Source: Cytospora piceicola
Lineage: Eukaryota; Ascomycota; Sordariomycetes; Diaporthales; Cytosporaceae
NCBI GenBank assembly: GCA_023375675.1
Contig: JALQBC010000011.1
Span: 992,001-1,056,000, forward strand
DNA length: 64,000 bases
Direction of reading: 5' to 3'
Part shown: positions 12,042 through 25,182 of the stretch, piece by piece
Layout of the letters: each line of letters opens with the position of its first letter
How positions within the stretch are numbered: position 1 is the first letter of the stretch
Notes under the pieces: generated by a model
Seen by the model: the letters and a program-made list of their open reading frames with translations, nothing else
Told to the model about the DNA's origin: nothing
Databases searched by the model: none
Translations under genes and position numbers: made by a program

Positions 12042-12806
12042 TGTCGTCGTCGTCGATTACAAGAAAGCAACTGTGTCTGCTCCAGGAAAGGACTCGGGTG
12101 GGAACCTTTCAAAGGATTAAGACCCAGTGGTTCAGTGCCTGCCAGAAGTTGCTGGCTCCAGGGGCGCCCAAAGTTCTGTAGTGACCCCTCGCCTCACACA
12201 CGAATAACACCTCTATGCGCATATATATGCGACTAGCCCACGATCCCGAGGGTTTAAGTCCAAGTCTCCACGCAAGTGGTGAGGGAGGCCAGTGCTCAGG
12301 CTAGAAGTCAACTTTCCAACTTTCCTTTGGCTTCGTGGAACTTTCCAAACAATGTACCCCAAGCAACCTCCCCTTTCAGCTTCACTTGGTAATACTGCGC
12401 TTGTTTTCACCACCAACAACAGCCTCGCCACTTTGAAGCAGCACAACTCGCTTTGAGGTGGCTTATTCGAGTAAGTTCGACTCCTCCTATGAGTGAACAA
12501 TTCCTTTCCACTGGAATATGAGTCTTCCAATCAACCTCGCAAGTGTGGGTGTTGTATGGTCGCAAAACAAGGGTGACTTGGCTCAGTCTGACAAACAAGT
12601 ATTGAGTTGAGATGAGGGAGAATGAGTCGGTTGGCCAGATTCCCATCCCCATCATCATGCGCCTTTGATACCGGAATTCAACTGACAAACCAGTATCCAT
12701 ACATCTCCAGTCACTCTCTTCCAATCAGCGAGCTTCATCACAGACGCTCGGGCCACCACCCAAGGCTTATTTTGACGACCCTCGTGTGCTTAACAGGTCG
12801 GGCCAA
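12042..12806. other. Divergent intergenic region
   Basis: Promoter space between OTU1 (minus) and the acidic-protein gene (plus). No repeat, RNA gene or convincing additional coding sequence is seen. Confidence 0.45.
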
Positions 12807-14192
12807 ATGGCACTCTCTAGCTCCCAGTCCCAGTACACCTCCACCTTTGGGGAGCTTGAGCTTCAAGCCGGCGGTTACCGTTCCCTAGTGCCAAATGCAG
12901 CTGCTCTCAACTTCCACGGGCGCGCACTCGTTGAGGAGTCCAATCGCAACACCCTGAACCTCCTCCTCTCTCAAACCCGCCAGAACACGTGTCTGCCTCC
13001 CAATTCGCGACTGCAGCTTGAGCAACGGCCCTTGCAGCTGCGCGACTACCAGAACACGCCCCGTTCGCGCGATTCGGTTGTTCCAGACTGGCGCGGAGAC
13101 TACGAGACGGGAGATCACCGCGATATCGACTGCGACCGTTTCGTTACTCAGGCGCGCAATCGCGTCGATCCCCTCCTACCCCTACCCGTAAGTTGTCCAT
13201 AATTCGCCTCTTTGGTACCAATTCCAATATCATGAGCCTTTCTTGTTGAGCTCTGTGCATCATGGTTGGCATTAAGTTGTGTTTCGCAATCGACATGCTT
13301 TCTAATTAGCACGCTCCTCGTCAGAGAGGATCCTAGGCTGCTTCAATTGGAGGATATGCTGGATTCGAAGAAGCTGACCATAATCCAGAAGCGAGGAGAC
13401 AACCAAAACACCGATTTCGATCTCGACGACAACGACGACGTCGAATCTGACGACGGAAGTGAAGACTCAAGTGAAGACTACCGCCCCCAAGTCGAAGAGG
13501 ACGGTGACTAGGAGGACCGACCCATTGACAACGACGACGGCTCAGGACAGACTACGTCTGGAAACCATCATAGAGACCAGGAGAGTAGAGAAGAGGGAGA
13601 ATCGAGCGGAGACGACAGAGCAGAAGAACGCCACTCGGACTCCAGTGGCGACGAGCAGGAAGAGTTGAGAGAGCCAGGAAATTCCAACCAGACTGCAAAT
13701 ACCGATCCACCGTTCCAGAGAGGATCAATTCGAAGCATTTTCTCGGCCCTTGCTGCTAATCTTCCAGCGGAGCCACAGCACTTTGAAGACTTCCTATCAT
13801 CTCATCCGCGTATAGACTGGACCAGACCGCAGCATACCCAGCAGGGTCGCGAACAGTCGCACGCATACGATCACGAGGGAAACAACAATTCGGACTCGGA
13901 TTCAGTTGACGACAGGCCAGACGAAGAGCAGGCGTCTGAAACATACCCGGACGGCAGCGAGCAAGAAGGCCTTGATACTCCTGGTTCTGCTGAAGCAGAC
14001 GATAACTCGGACACAAACGAGACGGCACCAGGCAGTGATCCTGAACCCGATCACATTTCTGGTCGGACACGATCCCGTTTAAGCCAGAGCGAGCCCATAG
14101 AACTTCAGGGAAGGGGCGAGGAGGCTCAGGAGGCTAGGCACAGGTCGGGGTCGTACAGTCCCCGCTCGGCCAGAGGAGAGGACACCGAGTAA
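12807..14192 (+). CDS. Acidic low-complexity protein, gene model unresolved or broken
   Basis: I do not recognise this protein. The first open part runs from the ATG at 12807 to a GTAAGT donor at 13188 (127 codons, Arg/Gln/Asn/Leu-rich). A second part reads from about 13310 to 14192 in one frame, very rich in Asp/Glu/Ser, except for one in-frame TAG at 13509-13511. Two problems stand out. Using the natural acceptors (TAATTAG at 13309 or GTCAG at 13324) puts exon 2 out of frame, and only an unusual AGAGAG acceptor at 13328 keeps phase. The TAG must be removed, for example by a very short 42-nt in-phase intron 13504-13545, or else it is a real nonsense change. The gene lies head-to-tail 87 bp before the RSC subunit ATG. 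It could be a fast-evolving nuclear protein or a decaying gene. Confidence 0.4.
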
Positions 14193-14278
14193 AGCAGCAC
14201 CATTCAAAGCTCTCAGGGATACACTTGAACAAATCAAAGGAAGACGACAGCAAATACACTACCAGGGGCGTTGTAGCC

Positions 14279-17200
14279 ATGGCGCCACGAGCTAGAGACG
14301 AGATTATGGTTCACGACTCCATCGAGGCGAAAGGAGACGAGGACGTCGACATGGAAGATGTAACAATAGATGGAAACGGCGTCAGTCAAAATGAGACGGC
14401 CGATGCGCCCGCAGTAGCTGATGCGAGCGCCGAAGCCGATGATGTCGAAGCAGATGCAGACGGTGAACCCGATACAGACGGTGCAGCTGATGCGGAAGGC
14501 CAAGCGGAAGATGACGAACCTGCAAATACGACGACAGTTCGCCGTGGAAAGGGAGGCGGAAGAGGGAGATGGCGCTCTGGTGATGATCCACATAAGGAAT
14601 TGCGCCAGCTCATTGACGATACACAAAAATACCTCTGCGCCTACAAGGAAGAGTGAGCAAGCTGGTCGCTCTGTTACTGACTTGTGCATACGCTGACAAT
14701 GACCCTCCCAGTGGCGAACAAATTTGCGATCCCTTCCAGCGCATACCCCGAAAGAATATTATGCCGGAGTACCATGAAGTCATCACGAACCCGATTGCGT
14801 TCAGCACCGTTCGAGTAAGTTTCTGACTGCTGTGTGGGTGATGCCCCTGAACAAATACTTACTTCTGGAACAGCAAAAATTGGTCAGGAAAGATTACACA
14901 GCCTTTTCGCAATTTGTCCACGACGTGGCTCAAATCTTTCGCAACGCGCAGGTTTTCAATCGCCCCAACTCACTTATCTTCAAGTACTCTGTGCGACTGC
15001 TGGACGTCTTCAAGGAGAAGCTGCGAGGATTGATTGAAGACGAATCCATAAAAGCCCAGGACGCTGAGCTACCTGACTTTGGCGAGCTTCCTCCGGTTGA
15101 AGATTCACCCTCGCCAGACCCAGAAGACGAGGGCGAAGATGAAGACGAAGAGGAAGAAGAAGAAGAGGAAGAGGACGAGGATGACGACGACTCTAATGAT
15201 GATGGTGGCCGGCGTCGTGGCCGTCGGCGAGGACGTGTCTCCAAGAAGGATGCAGACGATGACGATGATTACCACAAGAGGCGCGGACGACCACCAAAGG
15301 TGTTCACTCCGACCGAGGCACGCATTCATGCCATTCTGAAAGGCCTACGGAAACCAAAGAACGACGATGGGAACCTCCGCATCCTCCACTTCGAGAGACT
15401 GCCTGACAAGCAGCTCAACAAGGAGTATTATCAAACCATTGGAAGCCCCATCGCTCTGGATCAGATCAAGAGAAATGCAAAGCGTAAGAAGTATCGCAAC
15501 GCCGATGAGCTGCTTGCCGATATCGAACTCATGTTCGAGAATGCAATGCAGTACAATGAAGAGGGAAGCGACATTTACGATGACGCGGTGGAGTTGCAGA
15601 AAGTAGCACGCCAGTTGGTCGATCTGGAGAAAGGAAAGTCAGATGATGCTTTTCGTGACGAGGAAGGCAAGCTTCCACTCTCAGAGGTCCAGCAGAATGG
15701 CGAGACGTGGAAAGTCGGTACGTGGAAAGATGATGCCACCCCGAATTTGACATGGCCTTACGCTGACGTGTATTTGCTGTCCCATTATAGGTGATTGGGT
15801 CCACATCCGCAACATGAACGACCTGCAGAAGCCAATTGTGGCGCAGATCTACCGACTCTGGCAGGACGAGGCTGGCAAGAAATGGATCAACGCTTGCTGG
15901 TACTACCGTCCCGAGCAGACGGTACACCGCGTCTCCAAGCGCTTCTATAAGAACGAGGTCATGAAAACAGGCCAGTACCGTGACCACCTGGTTGAAGATA
16001 TCGTGGACCGCTGCTTTGTCATGTTCCACACCCGCTACCACAAGGGACGACCGCGAGGGTTTCCACCCGATAAGGAGATCTACGTCTGCGAGGCAAGATA
16101 TAACGAGGAGAAGTACACCTTCAACCGGATCAAGACGTGGACCAGCTGTCTGCCTGACGAGATTCGCGAGAGGGACTACGAGATGGACATGTTTGACGTG
16201 CCTCGTAAGATCAAGAAGGAGCCCACGCCAATTGCGCATCTGCTGGCACCAGATGCCAGAGAGACGGACCCTCTGCCAAAGCCAAATTGGGGAGCAAAGG
16301 ACGCACCGCCTATCATCGGCGGAGTCCACATTCGGCCCCGGGAGTCAAATGTGAGTAAATTCTCCCTGTTTGATTTATACCTTACACTGGCGTCTATTTT
16401 GCCCTTCAGTTCCCCTCCGGTGTCTTGTAACAATACTGTAATGTGTTTGTCTGCACTGAGTCGTACCCGGTGTCTTGGAACAGGCTTATCCCTTCGAGGA
16501 TCCTCTAAGTCTGGACCCACGGTTTCTTATCATGTCAGACTCGCTTATCCTGCCCCTCGCTCCAAGTCCGTCCCTCCCTTGCACAAAACTCTTCTTGACT
16601 CATCCCTGCCCTGCCCACAAGGCGCAAAATACGGAGCCTTTGATTACATGTCTTGCCGCAGCCAAATTCCGCGACAAAGCAACCTAAGGACAAGCGAAGA
16701 CTAACGGTTGGATCCCTGCAACAGGATTCTCCTTCACCAGAGCCGACGCCAGAGCCATCAGCGGCTCCACCGCCCTCGATGACCGTTGACCCGATTCGTC
16801 GACAGTCTGTGCCCATGCCCATGCCAATGTCCATGGCTCCTGCCCCTACCGCCTTCCATCCGGGCGCACCGGGCCCGATGCACTCACCTTCTCCTGCACA
16901 TGCACATCATTTCCAGCAGTCGCAGTTCGTCCCGCCGCGACCCATTGCGACCACACCTAGCGCCATCTCCATTCAGCCCATGCAGCAGCAGCAGCAACTG
17001 CAGCATCAGTCAGTGCCTTCACCAGCGCACGCTGCCCCAAGTCCCCATTTTGCTCCACAGCACAGCCAAGGCTACGGTCACCACCCACAACAACCACACT
17101 TCGTGCCTAGCCCTGCCCCAGTGGGCCATCACCACCACCTACCTAACAATTCCTACGCCACCCAATCATTCACACCCTCCGCGGTTCCCGTGCACCACCA

Positions 17201-17747
17201 GCAGCGAATGCCCATGGCGCCCACGGCGAGTAACACGGCCATCCCGCATGCCAATGCCAATGCGAACATGTACAACCCGCCACGCCCCGTAGAGGTCTAC
17301 CACCTGCGCGACGATATCGACGCCGCCATCCCCACTGAGGTCCGCGACCAGTACCAGACGGATGACAAAGGCCATGTGCTCTTCTTCACCGCACCGCCCC
17401 TGAATCGGCCTCATCATGGCGTGGCTGAGGAGCATGCCACCCTAGGCCACAGTGTGCGATATCTGTCGGACATCCGCAATCACCGGGCGGAGAGGGAGCG
17501 CAAGCGCAAGGAGCGCGACGAGGCGCTTGAACGTGAGAGGTCTGAGACGGCCGCTCGTGAGAAGGAGATGAGGGAGCAGCAGGAGCGGGAGATGGGTGCC
17601 GTGGCCGGCCAGATGCTGGGCGACTATTTCCTGGGACTGCAGCGCGGGAACGAGAGGATGGCGAAGGAGCTCGAGCCCGTCCGCGCCGACAAAGCCTCGT
17701 GGGAGGCGGAGAAGGATGCGATGAAGAAGCAGCAACTGCAGCAGTGA
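14279..17747 (+). CDS. RSC1: RSC chromatin-remodelling complex subunit Rsc1/Rsc2 (two bromodomains, BAH)
   Basis: Exons 14279-14652, 14712-14814, 14874-15717 and 15791-16350 are firm by phase and splice signals; a short fifth exon probably starts at 16484, and the last exon runs from about 16662 to 17747, but the junction between these two is unresolved. The start is an ATG in good context (GCC-ATG-GCG). Order: acidic N-terminus; bromodomain 1 (about 110-215; IPRKNIMPEYHEVITNPIAFSTV); a long Glu/Asp tract; AT-hook-like KRRGRPPK; bromodomain 2 (YYQTIGSPIALDQI...FENAMQYN); a BAH domain (VGDWVHIRN...VCEARYNEEKYTFNRIKTW); a Pro/His/Gln-rich linker; and a C-terminal block (VYHLRDDIDAAIPTEVRDQ) followed by a charged coiled coil. 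Rsc1/2 bind acetylated histones for the RSC remodeller in the nucleus. The order of domains is diagnostic. Confidence 0.88.
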
Positions 17748-18888
17748 AGGGCTGATGGATGGAATGCTGTCACCGATTGACTGCATTTGCGCCCGCTCCT
17801 TCACATTCGCTGCACCCATCGAGCCTTTTTTTCACTACGACGTTCACCCATAATGGCACCTGTTTCGCAGCATGCGACCTGGTAATTGCGATTGAAGCAC
17901 GACACACGCAGTCCGTGCTTTTGCGATAGAACGACTCGGCTTTTTACATCAGCGGCGGATATGCCCAGGCGTTTGTTTGCCTTGACGAACGGTCTGAGGC
18001 GGTTCTCGCACCTGGGTCTTTACTTGTGGAATTATTGTACGGAGTAAGGACAACACACACACCAAAGAAATTTGCGCCAAAGGGCTGGGGTTTGAGAGCG
18101 TCGTTTGCTCAACGAAAGAACCTGGCTGGCTGCAGAACTCATCATATGGCAATTCGCCATATCTTCCACATCGCTTGCGCCCTGCTTTCATGGCCGGCCA
18201 GCGTGGAAAGGTTTCTTATGGGAAGGGTGGAACGGGGAATCGGAAATGGCCTATTGCGCCGCTTTGATGGGCTAATGTGATGTTAGAGTAGATAGCCCAC
18301 CATGTCTCCACGGAATTACACTCGATATTGCTAGTGTGTATGTCTATCTGTGTGTGCCCAATAATCAACGTTGTAGTGGAGTGCCTGGCGACCAGAGTGA
18401 TGGGTCAACATCGGTCTGGCTGTGCTTGGTTGGCTGCATCATGAAGTTTTCAGGCTATGCATCTTACAGCATCATCTACCGTAGTGCCCAAAATCACACA
18501 CCAATTAGATAGCTGAGGTACACCGGCTTGGAAGGAACCGTCTATGCCAAATCATAGACAGCGAGAGGTTATGCTCAAGACCAGCGTTTACACTCGGGCA
18601 GGTGATATCGGGCATGCTCAAACAACATCCAAACAACTGCACTGTAAGCCGTACTGAGTACTTACTTAAGTAGGTATACGTAGCAGAAAATGAATGCCGT
18701 AGCGATCAGTTAGGTTGAGACCTGCAAAGTCTGGCTCTGAAAAGCGGAGCGAGACGGCAGAAATAGAAACGCTGGGAAGGTGGTATTCACATTTGCTTCA
18801 TAAATTCTGCTGCCTCCTCAACCTGAAAACTCTTTGGGTGTAGATGCTATATTAACTCCTTTGCATCCCCGAGACTTAAAAGCATACA
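17748..18888. other. Intergenic region between the RSC gene and the retroelement
   Basis: Base composition is normal until the element's left edge. It contains a TACTTACTTAAGTAGGTA-like palindromic word near 18659-18678. No gene, RNA or repeat beyond that is supported. Confidence 0.5.
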
Positions 18889-18893
18889 GAAGG
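18889..18893. repeat. Left copy of the 5-bp target-site duplication (GAAGG)
   Basis: GAAGG directly precedes the TGTCAC start of the left LTR. The same five bases follow the TGACA end of the right LTR at 25349-25353, as expected for integrase-made duplication. Confidence 0.9.
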
Positions 18894-19059
18894 TGTCACA
18901 CATAATATATACTCGATTAATATGTTGATGTATTGTCTCGTACCCCGCTTGCTCGGGTACGCTAATTTCTATATTAAATATATCCCGAAGTTAATTATAT
19001 AACTTATTTATTTATATAGACCGAGGTATTTCCGTAGAAACCTTTACTACCGTTTAATA
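18894..19059 (-). repeat. Left LTR (3' LTR with respect to the element)
   Basis: 166 bp, starts TGTCACAC and ends in RIP-altered TTAATA, equivalent to the TCTGACA end of the other copy. It aligns without gaps to the right LTR with about 36 differences, all transitions. Its outer (left) half keeps G/C where the right copy has A/T. Confidence 0.92.
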
Positions 19060-19234
19060 TACTTTTTTAAAAAAGCTATTTACAGATAGGTTTCTTTACG
19101 TAAGCTTTTTTCTTAAAGTATTAACCTTTATAAAAAGGTAAGGTAAGTAAGATTTATTATAGCTATATAGCTAACTATATTTAATAGTATTATTTACGAA
19201 ATACGTTTCTTTTCTTTTTATTTACTATTACGTA

Positions 19235-19640
19235 GTTATTACTACTACTACTATTATTATAATAATAGTAATAATAATAACTAATAAGGCTTTAATAATC
19301 CTTTTTATACGTTTTTTCTTAATCGTTTATATAATACTTTTTTATTTTAAAGAAGAAGTAACCGAAATAGCTAACGATATATTTTAAGTTAAGTTAAGCT
19401 TTAATTTAAAATAAGCTACTTTTATATATCTTTTTATTTTTTTATTTTTTACGTTTTTTTTAATTAATATATAGCTTAATAGTATTATCGTTTATTTAAA
19501 TAATAATAATAATAATAAAGATAAGGATAAAGATAAGAATATAAGCGAAAATAAAAATAAAGATAAAAACGAAAACGAAAAAGAAAATAAAAATAAAGGT
19601 AAAAGTAAAGGTAAAGCTGACGTAAAGCTTACTATAAGTA
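19235..19640 (+). repeat. Triplet and purine-rich low-complexity tracts inside the relic
   Basis: A TACTACTATTATTATAATAATAG-like trinucleotide run near 19235-19285 is followed at about 19497-19630 by an almost pure purine run on the plus strand built from AAT, AAA, GAT, AAG and GAA triplets. Read on the plus strand it would give a Lys/Asp/Asn/Glu-rich stretch; reversal of RIP would make it more acidic. It lies opposite to the direction of pol, outside the RT region. Confidence 0.6.
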
Positions 19641-21160
19641 CTTTTTCTATAGTTTCTTTTATTAAATTATTTATTAATATCTTTATTTTAAAAAAATAAA
19701 AAGGTTAAAAGTTAGCTATAGCCTTTAACTACTCTTTATACTTTATATATAATATAATTTGTTAAGATTTATACTATACCTTATCGGTATTACGTTTATT
19801 AATAAGCGTATTAAAGGTTTATAAACTTTTATTATAATTAAGCTAAAGGTTATATAAAAGCGTATATATAATATATATAAGTTAGCTATATATATTTTTT
19901 TATATTAGTTAATATAAAGTTTAAAGTTTATACTTTCGATTTCTTTTATAAGAGAATTCGAAAAGACGTTTAAACTAATAAAGGTAAAGTAAAAAAAATA
20001 TATTATTATATATATACTTTCTTTATTAGTATTATAGCTATTAAAGCTATATAAAAGTAAGAAGCTTTTTTAAACTTTTACCTTTAATCGGTAATTTAGC
20101 TATAAAGGAAAGGCTATTAACCTTAAATATAGTAGTTTACTTAAAAAATAATATAATATAATTTAAACGCTTTTATATATAAGCCGGTATATTTTATAAC
20201 TTTTTTTTTCTTTTTAATTTTATAATATATACTTTTATATATTTATATTAAATTAATAAGTTTTTTAACTTATTAATTATATCGTTTTATAAGTTCTTTA
20301 CTTTTTATTTTTAAATCTTATCTTTAATATTAACTAACTTAAGTTAAATAATAAACTTTTAATAGCTAATAATAAAAAATACTTTAATTAGTTTATTAAT
20401 AACTATATTTAAAGTATTAGTATAATTAATATATAAATATTTTTTTTAAAATTTTTATTATAACTAATAATTATATATATTTATATAATAAAGTTTTATA
20501 TTAAACTAAATAATCTTTTTATTTATTAGCTTAATTATTTATATATTATTATATTATAGTTAAATAATCTATTAATTAAATTAAACCTTTAGTTTTTATA
20601 TAAGTTAATATTAAAAAAAAGCTTTTTTTAATACTTATATAAAAAAAAGTAACTTAGCTTTTATAATAAAGGTAGTTATAATATTTTACTTATTTACTTT
20701 TTATCTAATATATTTACTAAATAATTTTATTATATATACTTATAAACTTCGACGGTTTAAGCTATTATTAGTAAAAGATAAGTTACTTTATACTTTAAAA
20801 AAGTTTACTTTTTTTAATTTAAAAGTAAAAGCTAATATTTAAATAAGATATATTAAAACTTAATTAGTTACTTTATAATACTATAGCTTTAAATTAATAT
20901 TAAACTATATAAGCTTAAATACTATAAAAGCTATATTTAGCCTTATAATTACTATTATATATAAAATTAATTCGACTTTACGTTAATATAAATAAGCTAA
21001 TATAATAAATACTTAGTTTAAATATAATAATAGTTTTATTAAAGCTATTAATATTTTATATAAAGCTTATTATTATATTTATATAAAGAACGATATTTTA
21101 TTTATATAGTTTATTTAAAAAAGCTAAATCTTTTATATAGTTTTATCTTAAAGTATTATA

Positions 21161-21420
21161 ATATTTAAAAACTATTAAAGGTTATTTTCGCTTATAATTT
21201 TATATTATAACTTTAGCTGTTTAATAGCTTTTTTAACTATTTTCTTATTTTTATTTTAATATATAATAACAATATTATTTATATAGAAAAAGATTAATAC
21301 GTTATTTTATATAAAATAATAAAGCTTATAAGAAATTAAAGTAAAACCGATCTTTTTAAGTATATAAGTAAGGTTTTTTTATTATAGTAATAAAGATTCT
21401 TTAAGTTTATAAAAAGCTTT
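21161..21420 (-). pseudogene. Ty1/copia reverse transcriptase remnant
   Basis: In one minus-strand frame the text runs through a KKIGFTLISYKLYYFI-like stretch, then NNVLIFFYINNIVIIY and, about 35 codons later, YKIISENNL followed by two stops and FLN. This parallels the copia RT order of a GFTP...PCLF segment, the catalytic Y-x-D-D loop and a GENDLQWFLG-type segment, with Asp read as Asn and Gln/Trp codons turned into stops, all explained by G-to-A change. The catalytic acidic pair is lost, so no activity is possible. Neighbouring gag, integrase and RNase H regions were not legible to me. Confidence 0.75.
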
Positions 21421-24400
21421 TTTTAATAAAAAGATTTATTTTAACTTTTAATATCTTTATAATATATATATATAAATCTCTTTATTAAGTAATACGTTAA
21501 TAAAGGTATTAACTATATTATATTAAATAAGTTTAAAATCGAACTTAACTATAATTACTATTACTATTTTAAATAACTTTTTAATAAAAGTAATTATATA
21601 AGTTTTTTTTATATTACCTTTTTATTATTAATCCTTTTAAATAACTAGCCGGGCTTTATATTTAATAAAGAACTTATATTTATAATATTTATAAATATAT
21701 ATTTATATATAATTTAGTAAAGTCTTTTTAACTACTATACTTATTACTTTTTCTTTTTATAACTATATTTCTTTATAGCTTTAAAGATAGTTTTTTTTTA
21801 CTTATTTAAATAGGTTTTTATAAATATATTTATAGCGTTTATAAAACGTTTTTAAAGTTAAAAATAGCTTTTATTTATATATTTTCTATTTTTTTTATAA
21901 GCGGTATAATATTATATCTAGATTTACGCTTTTTATTTTTTAAGATAACTTTTTTATTTTTTTTTATATTATACCTTTTATAATAGTTTTTTTATTTTAC
22001 TATTTTAGTTAGTTTTATAGTTTTTTTATATTAAATGTTAAAATCTATAAGTATACTTTATTAATTTAAAATACTATTTTATCTTTTAAGTACTTTTCGT
22101 TTATTTTTATTATAAAAGCTATAAAGATAAAGCTATATAATAAAAAAAGAAATACTTTTAAAGTTAATAAGTATATATATATTTTACTTAAAAAATAATT
22201 AGTTTTTTTTAATATACTTTTTTATTATTTTATTTTTACTTTTATATATTTTCGCTTTTTTATTAACTTTAATATAAATAGTATTACTTTTAAAATCTTT
22301 TACTTTTTCTTTTTTAAGTAAAATACTTATTAAGTTTTTCTATAAGATTATCTATTAGTATAAGTATTTTTATAATATATTAATATTTACTTTTTAGATA
22401 TTATTTTATAAATAGTTTATTTAGCTATTAAACGTTATCTTTTTATCGAAAATAATATTTTTTAAAATATATACTTTATTAATTTAAAGGTTTTATATTT
22501 TATAAGTAGTTTATTTAGCTATTAAACGTTATTTTTTTATCGAAAATAATATTTTTTAAAATATATACCTTATTAGTTTAAAGGTTTTATATTTTATAAA
22601 TATTAGTTAATTTATATCTTATAAAGTAGCTTATTTAAGCTTAAAAGTTTATTTTCTTTAGTTATTTTATTTTACTTTATATTATAAGTGTTATTATATA
22701 TACTTTATAACTAAATACTTATAAATAGTATACTTAAAGGCGGAAATTAATAAAGAATTTAACTATAAATTTATTTTATTTCTTTAATAAAGTTTTTTAT
22801 TATTTTTAAATATACTTTAAAAGCCGGTTATATAAATATATAGCTATTTTAATTACTTTTTTTTAAAAGAAATTTAAAAGTTTTATATAAACTATTATAT
22901 ACTTTGCTTTTATAATAACTATACTTTTTAAACGTTCGGTAATACTGTTTTATATTTATATTTATAATACTAAAGGCTTAATTTTAACGTTATTATCGTT
23001 TTTTAATTAGTTTTTTAGCTGTTATAATTTAATAATTTCTTTATTATACTTAAAGATTTTAAGTGTTATTTTTTTATTCTTTATAGTTTTTATAAATAAT
23101 TTTAATAAACGTTTTAACGTAGTTTAATTTCGGTTTTAAAGGTAATAATTATATATTACCTTTATTTTATAGTAAGTAAAGAAAGCTATTATATTATATT
23201 CTTTAAATTCTTTTATAATATTAGTAAAATTTAAAGTAAAATATTAAATTTCTTATAATTCTTTTTAAAAAATATAAAATACTTATCTTTTTATCTTTTT
23301 TATAATATATTTATTATATTTATATATATAAAGCTTTTACTTTATTTAAGTATTTTAATATAAGCTAATAACTTAATTAAATCTTTTTAACTTTAAATAT
23401 TTTAGCTATAAGTATTAAAATTTATTTAAAACTTACTATTTTATTTTTTATAATATTATATTAAATAAAGCTACTTTTTCTTTAAATATAATCTTAGTTA
23501 TAATATTTAAAAGCCTTTTTAATATATTTTATTTATATTTTATAAAGAGAGTATATAGAAAAGAGTTATTATAGTTTTATTTAATAATATTTTAGTTTTT
23601 TTTATTATTTTAATAATATTTTTTTTCTTAAAACTAATTAAATAGTATTAAGTTATATATAAATTTTTTATAAAAAGCTATATTTTTAACTTTAAATACT
23701 TTTAAGCTATTATCTTTTTATATTTTAATATTAACGTTTCTTTATATAAAAATAAGTACTTTTTTATTTATAGTAATTATATACTTAAAAAAGTCTATTA
23801 TTTTAACGTTTATAAATTAATAAATATTATTAAAAATAAATATAGTTATATTTAAGTTTAATAAAGTTAATTATATAAGTAAGTAAATAGATTTAATCTT
23901 TATATTTTAAAACGTTATTTATACTTTAATTAAAAAAGCAGTTAATATATACTTTTATATTAGTTATTATTTATTTGTTTTTTAAATTTTAAATCTTTTA
24001 ATTTAATAAACTAAGTTTTTATTTTATTAAATCTTTTATTATATTATTAAAATATTAAAATAATATAGTTTAAACTATAAAACGGCTTTTTTAAAGAATA
24101 TTACTTAGTAGTTTTATAAGTAGTATAGTTTTTTATATACTTTATATAACGCTTTATTATATTTAAGTAAAGATTTTTTTTTACTTTTTTTTTATTTTAA
24201 GTTATTTTAAGCTTATTTTTTTTTTAGTTTACTTTTACTTTATTTTATTAATCTTTTTATTAAAGTTTCTTTTTAACTATATTAAATACTATATACTATA
24301 TATATATTATACTTTATTTAGTTATATAAAATAACTGCTTTTATTATTAAATATAGTTTTTAATAAAAGTTTATTATTATATAAATATAATTAAAACTAT

Positions 24401-25182
24401 TATTATTTATTTTTAACTAATTAATAATTCTATAATTAGTTATTTAGCTTTTAAAATAATTTATATAGTTAAATATTATAAATAAATAGTTTATTTAACT
24501 ATAAGCTTTAAAAACTTAAAAGATTTAATATTTATTATTTATAATTTATATCTTTTTTTACTTTTTAATTTAAGTTATAAGTTATTTTTATATTATTTTA
24601 TAATTTAAAGCTATTAATATTATATTATAATTATTTAAAATATTAGCTTTTTTATTTTATATTTTTAATTATATTATTATTAATAAATTAATATACTAGT
24701 TATTTAAATCTTTAATATAATAATATATTAAAGTATAAGTTTTTATAACCGAATTTAATATTTAACTTTATATTATTACTTTTTAAGTTTTATATATATA
24801 TTACTTTTTTATATTAAATTTATAATCTTTTTATATTTATAAATAATTTATATAGTTAGCTATAAATAGTTTTAAAATTTTAATAGCTAAGCTTAAAGCT
24901 TTATATTATACTATTATTTAATATATTAAAATAGCTTATTTAAATTCTTTTAATAATAATACTTATAAGAAAAATAGCTAAGCTTTCTTTTATATTCTAG
25001 TTAGTTAAATATCTATTTATTTTACTTTAATTTTAAGTTAATTCTCGAAAGTATTTTAATCTTTAAAGGTTTTATAAATAACTATAATATTAGCTAAAGT
25101 ATTATAAGCTATTATTTCTTTTTTAAGTAAGTATATATATAATATAGTATAATTAACTTTTATAACGTATAAGACTTTTAAT

